DNA of 64,000 nt, from positions 356,062 through 420,061 of the forward strand of contig CANPUZ010000064.1 of NCBI GenBank assembly GCA_947579665.1, read 5' to 3'. Source of the stretch: Sympetrum striolatum (Eukaryota; Arthropoda; Insecta; Odonata; Libellulidae). The notes below the pieces were generated by a model that searched no databases, had not been told where the DNA came from, and saw only the letters and a program-made list of their open reading frames with translations. Both the position numbers and the translations under genes were made by a program. Positions 12,401 to 25,399 of the stretch are shown piece by piece (position 1 is the stretch's first letter; every line of letters starts with the position of its first letter).

Positions 12401-12921
12401 TTTTCTCTTAGAATCCTTACAGCATCTCTTAGAAATCCTTCGTTACCTCAGGGAATGATCTAAATAAGGGCAAAGAAGAGGAAATTGGACAGAAAAGAAA
12501 ATAATCTCATTATATATCAAAATTCAATAAAAATGACGAATTACAAAAATCGAATCAAACTTTAATCTATATGATTATTATAAGATACTTATTTATCATA
12601 ATATTTACGATTTATCCGCTCCCTTCTCTCTTAGAATCCTTACAGCATCCCTTAGAAATCATTCGTACCTCAGGGAATGATCTAAATAAGGGCAAAGAAG
12701 AGGAAATTAGACAGAAAAGAAAATAATCTCATTCAATATCAAAATTCAATAAAAATGACGAATTACAACAATCGAATCTAACTTTAATCTCTATGATTAT
12801 TATAAGATACTTATTTATCATAATATTTACGATTTATCCCGTCCCTTCTCATTTGGAATCCTTACAGCATCCCTTAAAAATCCTTCGTTACCTCAGGGAA
12901 TGATCTGAATAAGGGCAAAGA

Positions 12922-14000
12922 AGAGGAAATTAGACAGAAAAGAAAATAATCTCATATATATCAAAATTCAATAAAAATGACGAATTACAACAATCGAATC
13001 TAACTTTAATCTGTATGATTATTATTAGATACTTATTTATCATAATATTTACGATTTATCCGGTCCCTTCTCTCTTAGAATCCGTACAGCATCCCTTAGA
13101 AATCCTTCGTTACCTCAGGGAATGATCTGAATAAGGGCAAAGAAGAGGAAATTAGACAGAAAAGAAAAAAATCTCATTCAATATCAAAATTCAATTAAAA
13201 TGACGAATTACAACAATCGAATCTAACTTTAATCTGTATTATTAATATAAGATACTTGTTTATCATAATATTTACGATTTATCCGGTCCCTTCTCTCTTA
13301 GAATCCTTACAGCATCCCTTAGAAATCCTTCGTTACCTCAGGAATGATCTGAATAAGGGCAAAGAAGAGGAAATTAGACAGAAAAGAAAATAATCTCATT
13401 CAATATCAAAATTCAATTAAAATGACGAATTACAACAATCGAATCTAACTTTAATCTGTATGCTTAATATAAGATACTTGTTTATCATAATATTTACGAT
13501 TTATCCGGTCCCTTCTCTCTTAGAATCCTTACAGCATCCCTTGGAAATCCTTCGTTACCTCAGGGAATGATCTACATAGGGGCAAAGAAGAGGAAATTAG
13601 ACAGAAAAGAAAATAATCTCATTCAATATCAAAATTCAGTAAAAATGAGGAATTACATTAATCGAATCTAACTTTAATCTGTATGATTATTATAAGATAC
13701 TTATTTATCATAATTATTACGATTTATCCGGTCCCTTCTCTCTTAGAATCCTTACAGCATCCCTTAGAAATCCTTCGTTACCTCAGGGAATGATCTGAAT
13801 AAGGGCAATGAAGAGGAAATTAGACAGAAAAGAAAATAATCTCATTCAATATCAAAATTCAATAAAAATGACGAATTACAACAATCGAATCTAAATTTAA
13901 TCTATATGATTATTATAAGGTACTTATTAATCATAATATTTACGATTTATCCGGTCCCTTCTCTCTTAGAATCCTTACAGCATCCCTTAGAAATCCTTTG
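12922..14000. repeat. Higher-order repeat A, copy 3 (partial)
   Basis: These are monomers 3 to about 7 of repeat A, offset 10,469 from copy 2. They show CTCATATATATC with GATTATTATTAG and ATCCGTACAG, then TTAATATAAGATACTTG, then TATGCTTAATATAAG with CCTTGGAAATCC, then ATGAGGAATTACATTAATC and GGGCAATGAAGAGG. Small private changes include GTATTATTAATA near 13,237, a lost G in CTCAGGAATG near 13,340 and CTACATAGGGG near 13,571. The first two monomers of repeat A are missing; different monomers precede 12,922. Confidence 0.85.
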
Positions 14001-15840
14001 TACCTCAGGGAATGATCAAAATAAGGGCAAAGAAGAGGAAATTAGACAGAAAAGAAAATAATCTCATTCAATATCAAAATTCAATAAAAATGACGAATTA
14101 CAACAATCGAATCTAACTTTAATCTCTATGATTATTATCAGATACTTATTTATCATAATATTTACGATTTATCCGGTCTCATCTCTCTTAGAATCCATAC
14201 AGCATTCCTTAAAAATCCTTCGTTACCTCAGGGAATGATCTGAATAAGCGCAAAGAAGAGGAAATTTGACAGAAAAGAAAATAATCTCATTCAATATAAA
14301 AAATTCAATTAAAATGACGAATTACAACAATCGAATCTAACTTTAATCTGTATGATTAATATAAGATACTTGTTTATCATAATATTTACGATTTATCCGG
14401 TCCCTTCTCTCTTAGAATCCTTACAGCATCCCTTTAAATCTTTCGTTACCTCAGGGAATGATCTAAATAAGGGCAAAGAAGAGGAAATTAGACAGAAAAG
14501 AAAATTATCTCATTCAATATCAAAATTCAATATAAATGACGAATTACATCTATCGAATCTAACTTTAATCTATATGATTATTATAAGATACTTATTTATC
14601 ATAATATTTACGATTTATCCGGTCCCTTCTCTCTTAGAATCCTTACAGCATCCCTTAGAAATCCTTTGTACCTCAGGGAATGATCTAAATAAGGGCAAAG
14701 AAGAGGAAATTAGACAGAAAAGAAAATAATCTCATTCATTATCAAAATTCAATAAAAATGACGAATTACAACAATCGAATCTAACTTTAATCTCTATGAT
14801 TATTATAAGATACTTATTTATCATAATATTTACGATTTATCCGGTCCCTTCTCTCTTAGAATCCATACAGCATTCCTTAGAAATCCTTCGTTACCTCAGG
14901 GAATGATCTGAATCAGGGCAAAGAAGAGGAAATTTGACAGAAAAGAAAATAATCTCATTCAATATAAAAAATTCAATTAAAATGACGAATTACAACAATC
15001 GAATCTAACTTTAATCTGTATGATTAATATAAGATACTTGTTTATCATAATATTTACGATTTATCCGGTCCCTTCTCTCTTAGAATCCTTACAGTATCCC
15101 TTAAAATTCCTTCGTAACCTCAGGGAATGATCTGAATAAGGGCAAAGAAGAAGAAATTAGACAGAAAAGAAAATAATCTCATTCAATATCGAAATTCAAT
15201 TAAAATGACCTATTACAACAATCGAATCTAACTTTAATCTATATGATTATTATAAGATACTTATTTATCATAATATTGACGATTTATCCGGTCCCTTCTC
15301 TCTTAGAATCCTTACAGCATCCCTTAGAAATCCTTCGTTACCTCAGGGAATGATCTAAATAAGTCCAAAGAAGAGAAAATTAGACAGAAAAGAAAATAAT
15401 CTCATTCAATATCAAAATTCAATTAAAATGACGAATTACAACAATCGAATCTAACTTTAATCTATATGATTATTATAAGATACCTATTTATCATAATATT
15501 TACGATTTATCCGGTCCCTTCTCTCTTAGAATCTTTACAGCATCCCTTAGAAATCCTTCGTTACCTCAGGGAATGATCTAAATAAGGGCAAAGAAGAGGA
15601 AATTAGACAGAAAAGAAAATAAACTCATTCAATATCAAAATTCAATTAAAATGACGAATTACAACAATCGAATCTAACTTTAATCTATATGATTATTATA
15701 AGATACTTATTTATCATAATATTTACGATTTATCCGGTCCCTTCTCTCTTAGAATCCTTACAGCATCCCTTAGAAATCCTTCGTTACCTCAGGGAATGAT
15801 CTGAATAAGGGCAAAGAAGAATAAATTAGACAGAAAAGAA

Positions 15841-17340
15841 AATAATCTCATTCAATATCAAAATTCAATAAAAATGACGAATTACAACAATCGAATCCAA
15901 CTTTAATCTATATGATTATTATAAGATACTTATTTATCATAATATTTACGATTTATCCGGTCCCTTCTCTCTTAGAATCCTTACAGCATCCCTTAGAAAT
16001 CCTTCGTTACCTCAGGGAATGATCTAAATAAGGGCAAAGAAGAGGAAATTAGACAGAAAAGAAAATAATCTCAATATATATCAAAATTCAATAAAAATGA
16101 CGAATTACAACAATCGAATCTAACTTTAATCTGTATGATTATAATATGATACTTATTTATCATAATATTTACGATTTATCCGGTTCCTTCTCTCTTAGAA
16201 TCCATACAGCATCCCTTAGAAATCCTTCGTTACCTCAGGGAATGATCTGAATAAGGGCAAAGAAGAGGAAATTAGACAGAAAAGAAAATAATCTCATTCA
16301 ATATCAAAATTCAATTAAAATGACGAATTACAACAATCGAATCTAACTTTAATCTGTATGATTATTAAAAGATACTTATTTATCATAATATTTACGATTT
16401 ATGCGGTCCCTTCTCTTTTGGAATCCTCACAGCATCCCTTAGAAATCCTTCGTTACCTCAGGGAATAATCTGAATAAGGGCAAAGAAGAGGAAATTAGAC
16501 AGAAAAGAAAATAATCTCATTCAATATCAAAATTCAATTAAAATGACGAATTACAACAATCGAATCTAACTTTAATCTATATGATTTTTATAAGATACTT
16601 ATTTATCATAATATTTACGATTATTCCGGTCCCTTCTCTCTTAGAATCCTTACAGCATCCCTTAAAATTCCTTCGCTACCCCAGGGAATGATCTGAATAA
16701 GGGCAAAGAAGAGGAAATTAGACAGAAAAGAAAATAATCTCATTCAATATCAAAATTCAATTAAAATGACCAATTACAACAATCGAATCTAACTTTAATC
16801 TGTATGATTATTATAAGTTACTTATTTATCATAATATTTACGATTTATCCGGTCCCTTCTCTCTTAGAATCCATACAGCATCCCTTAGAAATCCTTCGAT
16901 ACCTCAGGGAATGATCTGAATAAGGGCAAAGAAGAGGAAATTAGACAGAAAAGAAAATAATCTCATTCAATATCAAAATTCAATTAAAATGACGAATTAC
17001 AACAATCGAATCTAACTTTAATCTGTATGATTAATATAAGATACTTGTTTATCATAATATTTACGATTTATCCGGTCCCTTCTCTCTTAGAATCCTTACA
17101 GCATCCCATAGAAATCCTTCGTTACCTCATGGAATGATCTGAATAAGGGCAAAGAAGAGGAAATTAGACAGAAAAGAAAATAATCTCATTCAATATCAAA
17201 ATTCAATTAAAATGACGAATTACAACAATCGAATCTAACTTTAATCTGTATGATTATTAAAAGATACTTATTTATCATAATATTTACGATTTATGCGGTC
17301 CCTTCTCTTTTGGAATCCTCACAGCATCCCTTAGAAATCC
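15841..17340. repeat. 7-monomer tandem duplication, copy 1
   Basis: This unit is repeated directly downstream with a step of 1,561 bp (7 x 223 exactly). Markers are GAATCCAAC 15893/17454 and GCGGTCCC 16403/17964 and 17295/18856. The order is GAATCCAAC, then GATTATAATATGATAC with CGGTTCCTTC, GCGGTCCC...TTTTGG, GATTTTTATAAG, GACCAATTAC with ATAAGTTAC, CCCATAG/CTCATGG, and GCGGTCCC again. Few differences are visible: CTCAATATATATC against CTCATTATATATC, GATTATTCCGG against GATTAATCCGG, and CTTCGATACC against CTTCGTTACC. A single-copy ancestor is visible at about 4,260-5,300 (offset 11,583). Confidence 0.88.
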
Positions 17341-17401
17341 TTCGTTACCTCATGGAATGATCTGAATAAGGGCAAAGAAGAGGAAATTAGACAGAAAAGA
17401 A

Positions 17402-18901
17402 AATAATCTCATTCAATATCAAAATTCAATAAAAATGACGAATTACAACAATCGAATCCAACTTTAATCTATATGATTATTATAAGATACTTATTTATCA
17501 TAATATTTACGATTTATCCGGTCCCTTCTCTCTTAGAATCCTTACAGCATCCCTTAGAAATCCTTCGTTACCTCAGGGAATGATCTAAATAAGGGCAAAG
17601 AAGAGGAAATTAGACAGAAAAGAAAATAATCTCATTATATATCAAAATTCAATAAAAATGACGAATTACAACAATCGAATCTAACTTTAATCTGTATGAT
17701 TATAATATGATACTTATTTATCATAATATTTACGATTTATCCGGTTCCTTCTCTCTTAGAATCCATACAGCATCCCTTAGAAATCCTTCGTTACCTCAGG
17801 GAATGATCTGAATAAGGGCAAAGAAGAGGAAATTAGACAGAAAAGAAAATAATCTCATTCAATATCAAAATTCAATTAAAATGACGAATTACAACAATCG
17901 AATCTAACTTTAATCTGTATGATTATTAAAAGATACTTATTTATCATAATATTTACGATTTATGCGGTCCCTTCTCTTTTGGAATCCTCACAGCATCCCT
18001 TAGAAATCCTTCGTTACCTCAGGGAATAATCTGAATAAGGGCAAAGAAGAGGAAATTAGACAGAAAAGAAAATAATCTCATTCAATATCAAAATTCAATT
18101 AAAATGACGAATTACAACAATCGAATCTAACTTTAATCTATATGATTTTTATAAGATACTTATTTATCATAATATTTACGATTAATCCGGTCCCTTCTCT
18201 CTTAGAATCCTTACAGCATCCCTTAAAATTCCTTCGCTACCCCAGGGAATGATCTGAATAAGGGCAAAGAAGAGGAAATTAGACAGAAAAGAAAATAATC
18301 TCATTCAATATCAAAATTCAATTAAAATGACCAATTACAACAATCGAATCTAACTTTAATCTGTATGATTATTATAAGTTACTTATTTATCATAATATTT
18401 ACGATTTATCCGGTCCCTTCTGTCTTAGAATCCATACAGCATCCCTTAGAAATCCTTCGTTACCTCAGGGAATGATCTGAATAAGGGCAAAGAAGAGGAA
18501 ATTAGACAGAAAAGAAAATAATCTCATTCAATATCAAAATTCAATTAAAATGACGAATTACAACAATCGAATCTAACTTTAATCTGTATGATTAATATAA
18601 GATACTTGTTTATCATAATATTTACGATTTATCCGGTCCCTTCTCTCTTAGAATCCTTACAGCATCCCATAGAAATCCTTCGTTACCTCATGGAATGATC
18701 TGAATAAGGGCAAAGAAGAGGAAATTAGACAGAAAAGAAAATAATCTCATTCAATATCAAAATTCAATTAAAATGACGAATTACAACAATCGAATCTAAC
18801 TTTAATCTGTATGATTATTAAAAGATACTTATTTATCATAATATTTACGATTTATGCGGTCTCTTCTCTTTTGGAATCCTCACAGCATCCCTTAGAAATC
18901 C
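17402..18901. repeat. 7-monomer tandem duplication, copy 2
   Basis: This is the second copy of the 1,561-bp unit. It matches to about 18,900, where CTCAGGGAATAATC stands in place of the CTCATGGAATGATC of copy 1. Private changes include CTGTCTTAG near 18,420 and GCGGTCTCTTC near 18,860. The near-identity suggests a recent unequal crossover. Confidence 0.88.
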
Positions 18902-21900
18902 TTCGTTACCTCAGGGAATAATCTGAATAAGGGCAAAGAAGAGGAAATTAGACAGAAAAGAAAATTATCTCATTCAATATCAAAATTCAATTAAAATGAC
19001 GAATTACAACAATCGAATCTAACTTTAATCTATATGATTTTTATAAGATACGTATTTATCATAATATTTACGATTAATCCGGTCCCTTCTCTCTTAGAAT
19101 CCTTACAGCATCCCTTAAAATTCCTTCGCTACCCCAGGGAATGATCTGAATAAGGGCAAAGAAGAGGAAATTAGACAAAAAAGAAAATAATCTCATTCAA
19201 TATCAAAATTCAATTAAAATGACCAATTACAACAATCGAATCTACATTTAATCTATATGATTATTATAAGATACTTATTTATCATAATATTGACGATTTA
19301 TCCGGTCCCTTCTCTCTTAGAATCCTTACAGCATCCCTTTGAAATCCTTCGTTACCTCAGGGAATGATCTAAATAAGGGCAAAGAAGAGGAAATTAGACA
19401 GAAAAGAAAATAATCTCATTCAATATCAAAATTCAATTAAAATGACGAATTACAACAATCGAATCTAACTTTAATCTATATGATTATTATAAGATACCTA
19501 TTTATCATAATATTTACGATTTATCCGGTCCCTTCTCTCTTAGAATCCTTACAGCATCCCTTAGAAATCCTTCGTTACCTCAGGGAATGATCTGAATAAG
19601 GGCAAAGAAGAGGAAATTAGACAGAAAAGAAAATAATCTCATTCAATATCAAAATTCAATTATAATGACGAATTACAACAATCGAATCTAACTTTAATCT
19701 ATATGATTACTATAAGATACTTATTTATCATAATATTTACGATTTATCCGGTCCCTTCTCTCTTAGAATCCTTACAGCATCCCTTAGAAATCCTTCGTTA
19801 CCTCAGGGAATGATCTATATAAGGGCAAAGAAGAGGAAATTAGACAGAAAAGAAAATAATATCATATATATCAAAATTCAATAAAAATGACGAATTACAA
19901 CAATCGAATCTAACTTTAATCTGTATGATTAATATAAGATACTTGTTTATCATAATATTTACGATTTATCCGGTCCCTTCTCTCTTAGAATCCTTACAGC
20001 ATCCCATAGAAATCCTTCGTTACCTCATGGAATGATCGGCATAAGGGCAAAAGAGGAAATTAGACAGAAAAGAAAATAATCTCATTCAATATCAAAATTC
20101 AATTAAAATGACGAATTACAACAATCGAATCTAACTTTAATCTATATGATTATTATAAGATACCTATTTATCATAATATTTACGATTTATCCGGTCCCTT
20201 CTCTCTTAGAATCCTTACAGCATCCCTTAGAAATCCTTCGTTACCTCAGGGAATGATCTAAATAAGGGCAAAGAAGAGGAAATTAGACAGAAAAGAAAAG
20301 AATCTCATTATATATCAAAATTCAATAAAAATGACGAATTACAACAATCGAATCTAACTTTAATCTATATGATTATAATAAGATACTTATTTATCATAAT
20401 ATTTACGATTTATCCGGTCCCTTCTCTCTTAGAATCCATACAGCATCCCTTAGAAATCCTTCGTTACCTCAGGGAATGATCTGAATAAGGGCAAAGAAGA
20501 GGAAATTAGACAGAAAAGAAAATAATCTCATTCAATATCAAAATTCAATTAAAATGACGAATTACAACAATCGAATCTAACTTTAATCTGTATGATTAAT
20601 ATAAGATACTTGTTTATCATAATATTTACGATTTATCCGGTCCCTCCTCTCTTAGAATCCTTACAGCATCCCATAGAAATCCTTCGTTACCTCATGGAAT
20701 GATCTGAATAAGGGCAAAAAGAGGAAATTAGACAGAATAGAAAATAATCTCAATCAATATCAAAATTCAATTAAAATGACGAATTACAAAAATCGAATCT
20801 AACTTTAATCTATATGATTATTATAAGATACTTATTTATCATAATATTTACGATTAATCCGGTCCCTTCTCTCTTAGAATCCTTACAGCATCCCTTAAAA
20901 TTCCTTCGCTACCCCAGGGAATGATCTGAATAAGGGCAAAGAAGAGGAAATTAGACAGAAAAGAAAATAATCTCATTCTATATCAAAATTCAATTAAAAT
21001 TACCAATTACAACAATCGAATCTAACTTTAATCTATATGATTATTATAAGATACTTATTTATCATAATATTGACGATTTATCCGGTCCCTTCTCTCTTAG
21101 AATCCTTACAGCATCCCTTAGAAATCCTTCGTTACCTCAGGGAATGATCTAAATAAGGGCAAAGAAGAGGAAATTAGACAGAAAAGAAAATAATCTCATT
21201 CAATATCAAAATTCAATTAAAATGACGAATTACAACAATATAATCTAACTTTAATCTATATGAATATTATAAGATACCTATTTATCATAATATTTACGAT
21301 TTATCCGGTCCCTTCTCTCTTAGAATCCTTACAGCATCCCTTAGAAATCCTTCCGTACCTCAGGGAATGATCTAAATAAGGGCAAAGAAGAGGAAATTAG
21401 ACAGAAAAGAAAATAATCTCATTCAATATCAAAATTCAATTATAATGACGAATTACAACAATCGAATCTAACTTTAATCTATATGATTACTATAAGATAC
21501 TTATTTATCATAATATTTACGATTTATCTGGTCCCTTCTCTCTTAGAATCCTTACAGCATCCCTTAGAAATCCTTCGTTACCTCATGGAATGATCTGAAT
21601 AAGGGCAAAGAAGAGGAAATTAGACAGAAAAGAAAATAATCTCATATATATCAAAATTCAATAAAAATGACGAATTACAACAATCGAATCTAACTTTAAT
21701 CTGTATGATTAATATAAGATACTTGTTTATCATAATATTTACGATTTATCCGGTCCCTTCTCTCTTAGAATCCTTACAGCATCCCATAGAAATCCCTCGT
21801 TACCTCATGGAATGATCGGCATAAGGGCAAAAGAGGAAATTAGACAGAAAAGAAAATAATCTCATTCAATATCAAAATTCAATAAAAATGACGAATTACA

Positions 21901-24900
21901 ACAATCGAATCTAACTTTAATCTGTATGATTATAATAAGATACTTATTTATCATAATATTTACGATTTATCCGGTCCCTTCTCTCTTAGAATCCATACAG
22001 CATCCCTTAGAAATCCTTCGTTACCTCAGGGAATGATCTGAATAAGGGCAAAGAAGAGGAAATTAGACAGAAAAGAAAATAATCTCATTCAATATCAAAA
22101 TTCAATTAAAATGACGAATTACAACAATCGAATCTAACTTTAATCTGTATGATTAATATAAGATACTTGTTTATCATAATATTTACGATTTATCCGGTCC
22201 CTCCTCTCTTAGAATCCTTACAGCATCCCATAGAAATCCTTCGTTACCTCATGGAATGATCTGAATAAGGGCAAAAAGAGGAAATTAGACAGAATAGAAA
22301 ATAATCTCATTCAATATCAAAATTCAATTAAAATGACGAATTACAACAATCGAGTCTAACTTTAATCTGTATGATTATTAAAAGATACTTATTTATCATA
22401 ATATTTACGATTTATGCGGTCCCTTCTCTTTTGGAATCCTTACAGCATCCCTTAGAAATCCTTCGTTACCTCAGGGAATAATCTGAATAAGGGCAAAGAA
22501 GAGGAAATTAGACAGAAAAGAAAATAATCTCATTCAATATCAAAATTCAATTAAAATGACGAATTACAACAATCGAATCTAACTATAATCTATATGATTA
22601 TTATAAAATACTAATTTATCATAATATTTACGATTAATCCGGTCCCTTCTCTCTTAGAATCCTTACAGCATCCCTTAAAATTCCTTCGCTACCCCAGGGA
22701 ATGATCTGAATAAGTGCAAAGAAGAGGAAATTAGACAGAAAAGAAAATAATCTCATTCAATATCAAAATTCAATTAAAATGACCAATTACAACAATCGAA
22801 TCTAACTTTAATCTATATGATTATTATAAGATACTTATTTATCATAATATTGACGATTTATCCGGTCCCTTCTCTCTTAGAATCCTTACAGCATCCCTTA
22901 GAAATCCTTCGTTACCTCAGGGAATGATCTAAATAAGGGCAAAGAAGAGGAAATAAGACAGAAAAGAAAATAATCTCATTCAATATCAAAATTCAATTAA
23001 AATGACGAATTACAACAATATAATCTAACTTTAATCTATATGATTATTATAAGATACCTATTTATCATAATATTTACGATTTATCCGGTCCCTTCTCTCT
23101 TAGAATCCTTACAGCATCCCTTAGAAATCCTTCCGTACCTCAGGGAATGATCTAAATAAGGGCAAAGAAGAGGAAATTAGACAGAAAAGAAAATAATCTC
23201 ATTCAATATCAAAATTCAATTATAATGACGAATTACAACAATCGAATCTAACTTTAATCTATATGATTACTATAAGATACTTATTTATCATAATATTTAC
23301 GATTTATCCGGTCCCTTCTCTCTTAGTATCCTTACAGCATCCCTTAGAAATCCTTCGTTACCTCAGGGATTGATCTAAATAAGGGCAAAGAAGAGGAAAT
23401 TAGACAGAAAAGAAAATAATCTCATATATATAAAAATTCAATAAAAATGACGAATTACAACAATCGAATCTAACTTTAATCTGTATGATTATTATAAGAT
23501 ACTTATTTATCATAATATTTACGATTTATCCGGTCCTTTCTCTCTTAGAATCCATACAGCATCCCTTAGAAATCCTTCGTTACCTCAGGGAATGATCTGA
23601 ATAAGGGCAAAGAAGAGGAAATTAGACAGAAAAGAAAATAATTTCATTCAATATCATTATTCAATTAAAATGACGAATTACAACAATCGAATCTAACTTT
23701 AATCTGTATGATTAATATAAGATACTTGTTTATCATAATATTTACGATTTATCCGGTCCCTTCTCTCTTAGAATCCTTACAGCATCCCATAGAAATCCTT
23801 CGTTACCTCATGGAATGATCGGCATAAGGGCAAAAGAGGAAATTAGACAGAAAAGAAAATAATCTCATTCAATATCAAAATTCAATTAAAATGACGAATT
23901 ACAACAATCGAATCTAACTTTAATCTGTATGATTATTATAAGATACTTATTTATCATATTATTTACGATTTATCCGGTCCCTTCCATCTTAGAATCCATA
24001 CAGCATCCCTTAGAAATCCTTCGTTACCTCAGGGAATGATCTGAATAAGGGCAAAGAAGAGGAAATTAGACAGAAAAGAAAATAATCTCATTCAATATCA
24101 AAATTCAATTAAAATGACGAATTACAACAATCGAATCGAACATTAATCTAAATGATTATTATAAGATACTTATTTATCATAATATTCACGATTTATCCGG
24201 TCCCTTCTCTCTTAGAATCCTTACAGCATCCCTTAGATATCCTTCGTTACCTCATGGAATGATCTAAAAAAGGGCAAAGAAGAGGAAATTAGACAGAAAA
24301 GAAAATAATCTCATTCAATATCAAAATTCAATGAAAATGACGAATTACAACAATCGAATCTAACTTTAATCTGTATGATTATTAAAAGATACTTATTTAT
24401 CATAATATTTACGATTTATCCGGTCCCTTCTCTCTTAGAATCCTTACAGCATCCCTTAGAAATCCTTCGTACCTCAGGGAATGATCTAAATAAGGGCAAA
24501 GAAGAGGAAATTAGACAGAAAAGAAAATAATCTCATTCAATATCAAAATTCAATAAAAATGACGAATTACAACAATCGAATCTAACTTTAATCTCTATGA
24601 TTATTATAAGATACTTATTTATCATAATATTTACGATTTATCCGGTCCCTTCTCTCTTAGAATCCATACAGCATCCCTTAAAATTCCTTCGCTACCCCAG
24701 GGAATGATCTGAATAAGGGCAAAGAAGAGGAAATTAGACAGAAAAGAAAATAATCTCATTCAATATCAAAATTCAATTAAAATGACGAATTACAACAATC
24801 GAATCTAACTTTAATCTATATGATTATTTTAAGATACTTGTTTATCATAATATTTACGATTAATCCGGTCCCTCCCCTCTTAGAATCCTTACAGCATCCC

Positions 24901-25399
24901 TTAAAATTCCTTCGCTACCCCAGGGAATGATCTGAATAAGGGCAAAGAAGAGGAAATTAGACAGAAAAGAAAATAATCTCATTCAAAATCAAAATTCAAT
25001 TAAAATGACGAATTACAACAATCGAATCTAACTTTAATCTGTATGATTATTAAAAGATACTTATTTATCATAATATTTACGATTTATCCGGTCCCTTCTC
25101 TCTTAGAATCCTTACAGCATCTCTTAGAAATCCTTCGTTACCTCAGGGAATGATCTAAATAAGGGCAAAGAAGAGGAAATTGGACAGAAAAGAAAATAAT
25201 CTCATTATATATCAAAATTCAATAAAAATGACGAATTACAAAAACCGAATCTAACTTTAATCTATATGATTATTATAAGATACTTATTTATCATAATATT
25301 TACGATTTATCCGGTCCCTTCTCTCTTAGAATCCTTACAGCATCCCTTAGAAATCCTTCGTACCTCAGGGAATGATCTAAATAAGGGCAAAGAAGAGGA

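Larger units (their letters stand above)
2453..12900. repeat. Superblock copy 1 (about 47 monomers)
   Basis: This stretch carries an ordered series of rare variants that recurs in the same order from 12,922 on. Paired markers with exact offsets are: anchor 2453/12922 (10,469); ATCCTTTGTA 3971/14661 (10,690); GAATCCAAC 4310/15893 (11,583); GCGGTCCCTTCTCTTTT 4820/16403 (11,583); 8382/22417 (14,035); AAATAAGAC 8921/22955 (14,034); CCATCTTAG 11067/23984 (12,917); CTCCCC 12177/24872 (12,695); and the CATTT variant 12850/25545 (12,695). Every change of offset is a whole number of monomers. The pattern indicates duplication of a block over 10 kb long followed by internal gain and loss of whole monomers. 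Confidence 0.82.

Noticed and set aside
14352..14729. 125-residue open reading frame with an internally repeated peptide
   Set aside because: Two successive monomers happen to be in the same frame because one is 222 bp (74 codons) after a one-base loss near 14,435 (CCCTTTAAATC). The peptide repetition mirrors the satellite and gives no sign of a protein.
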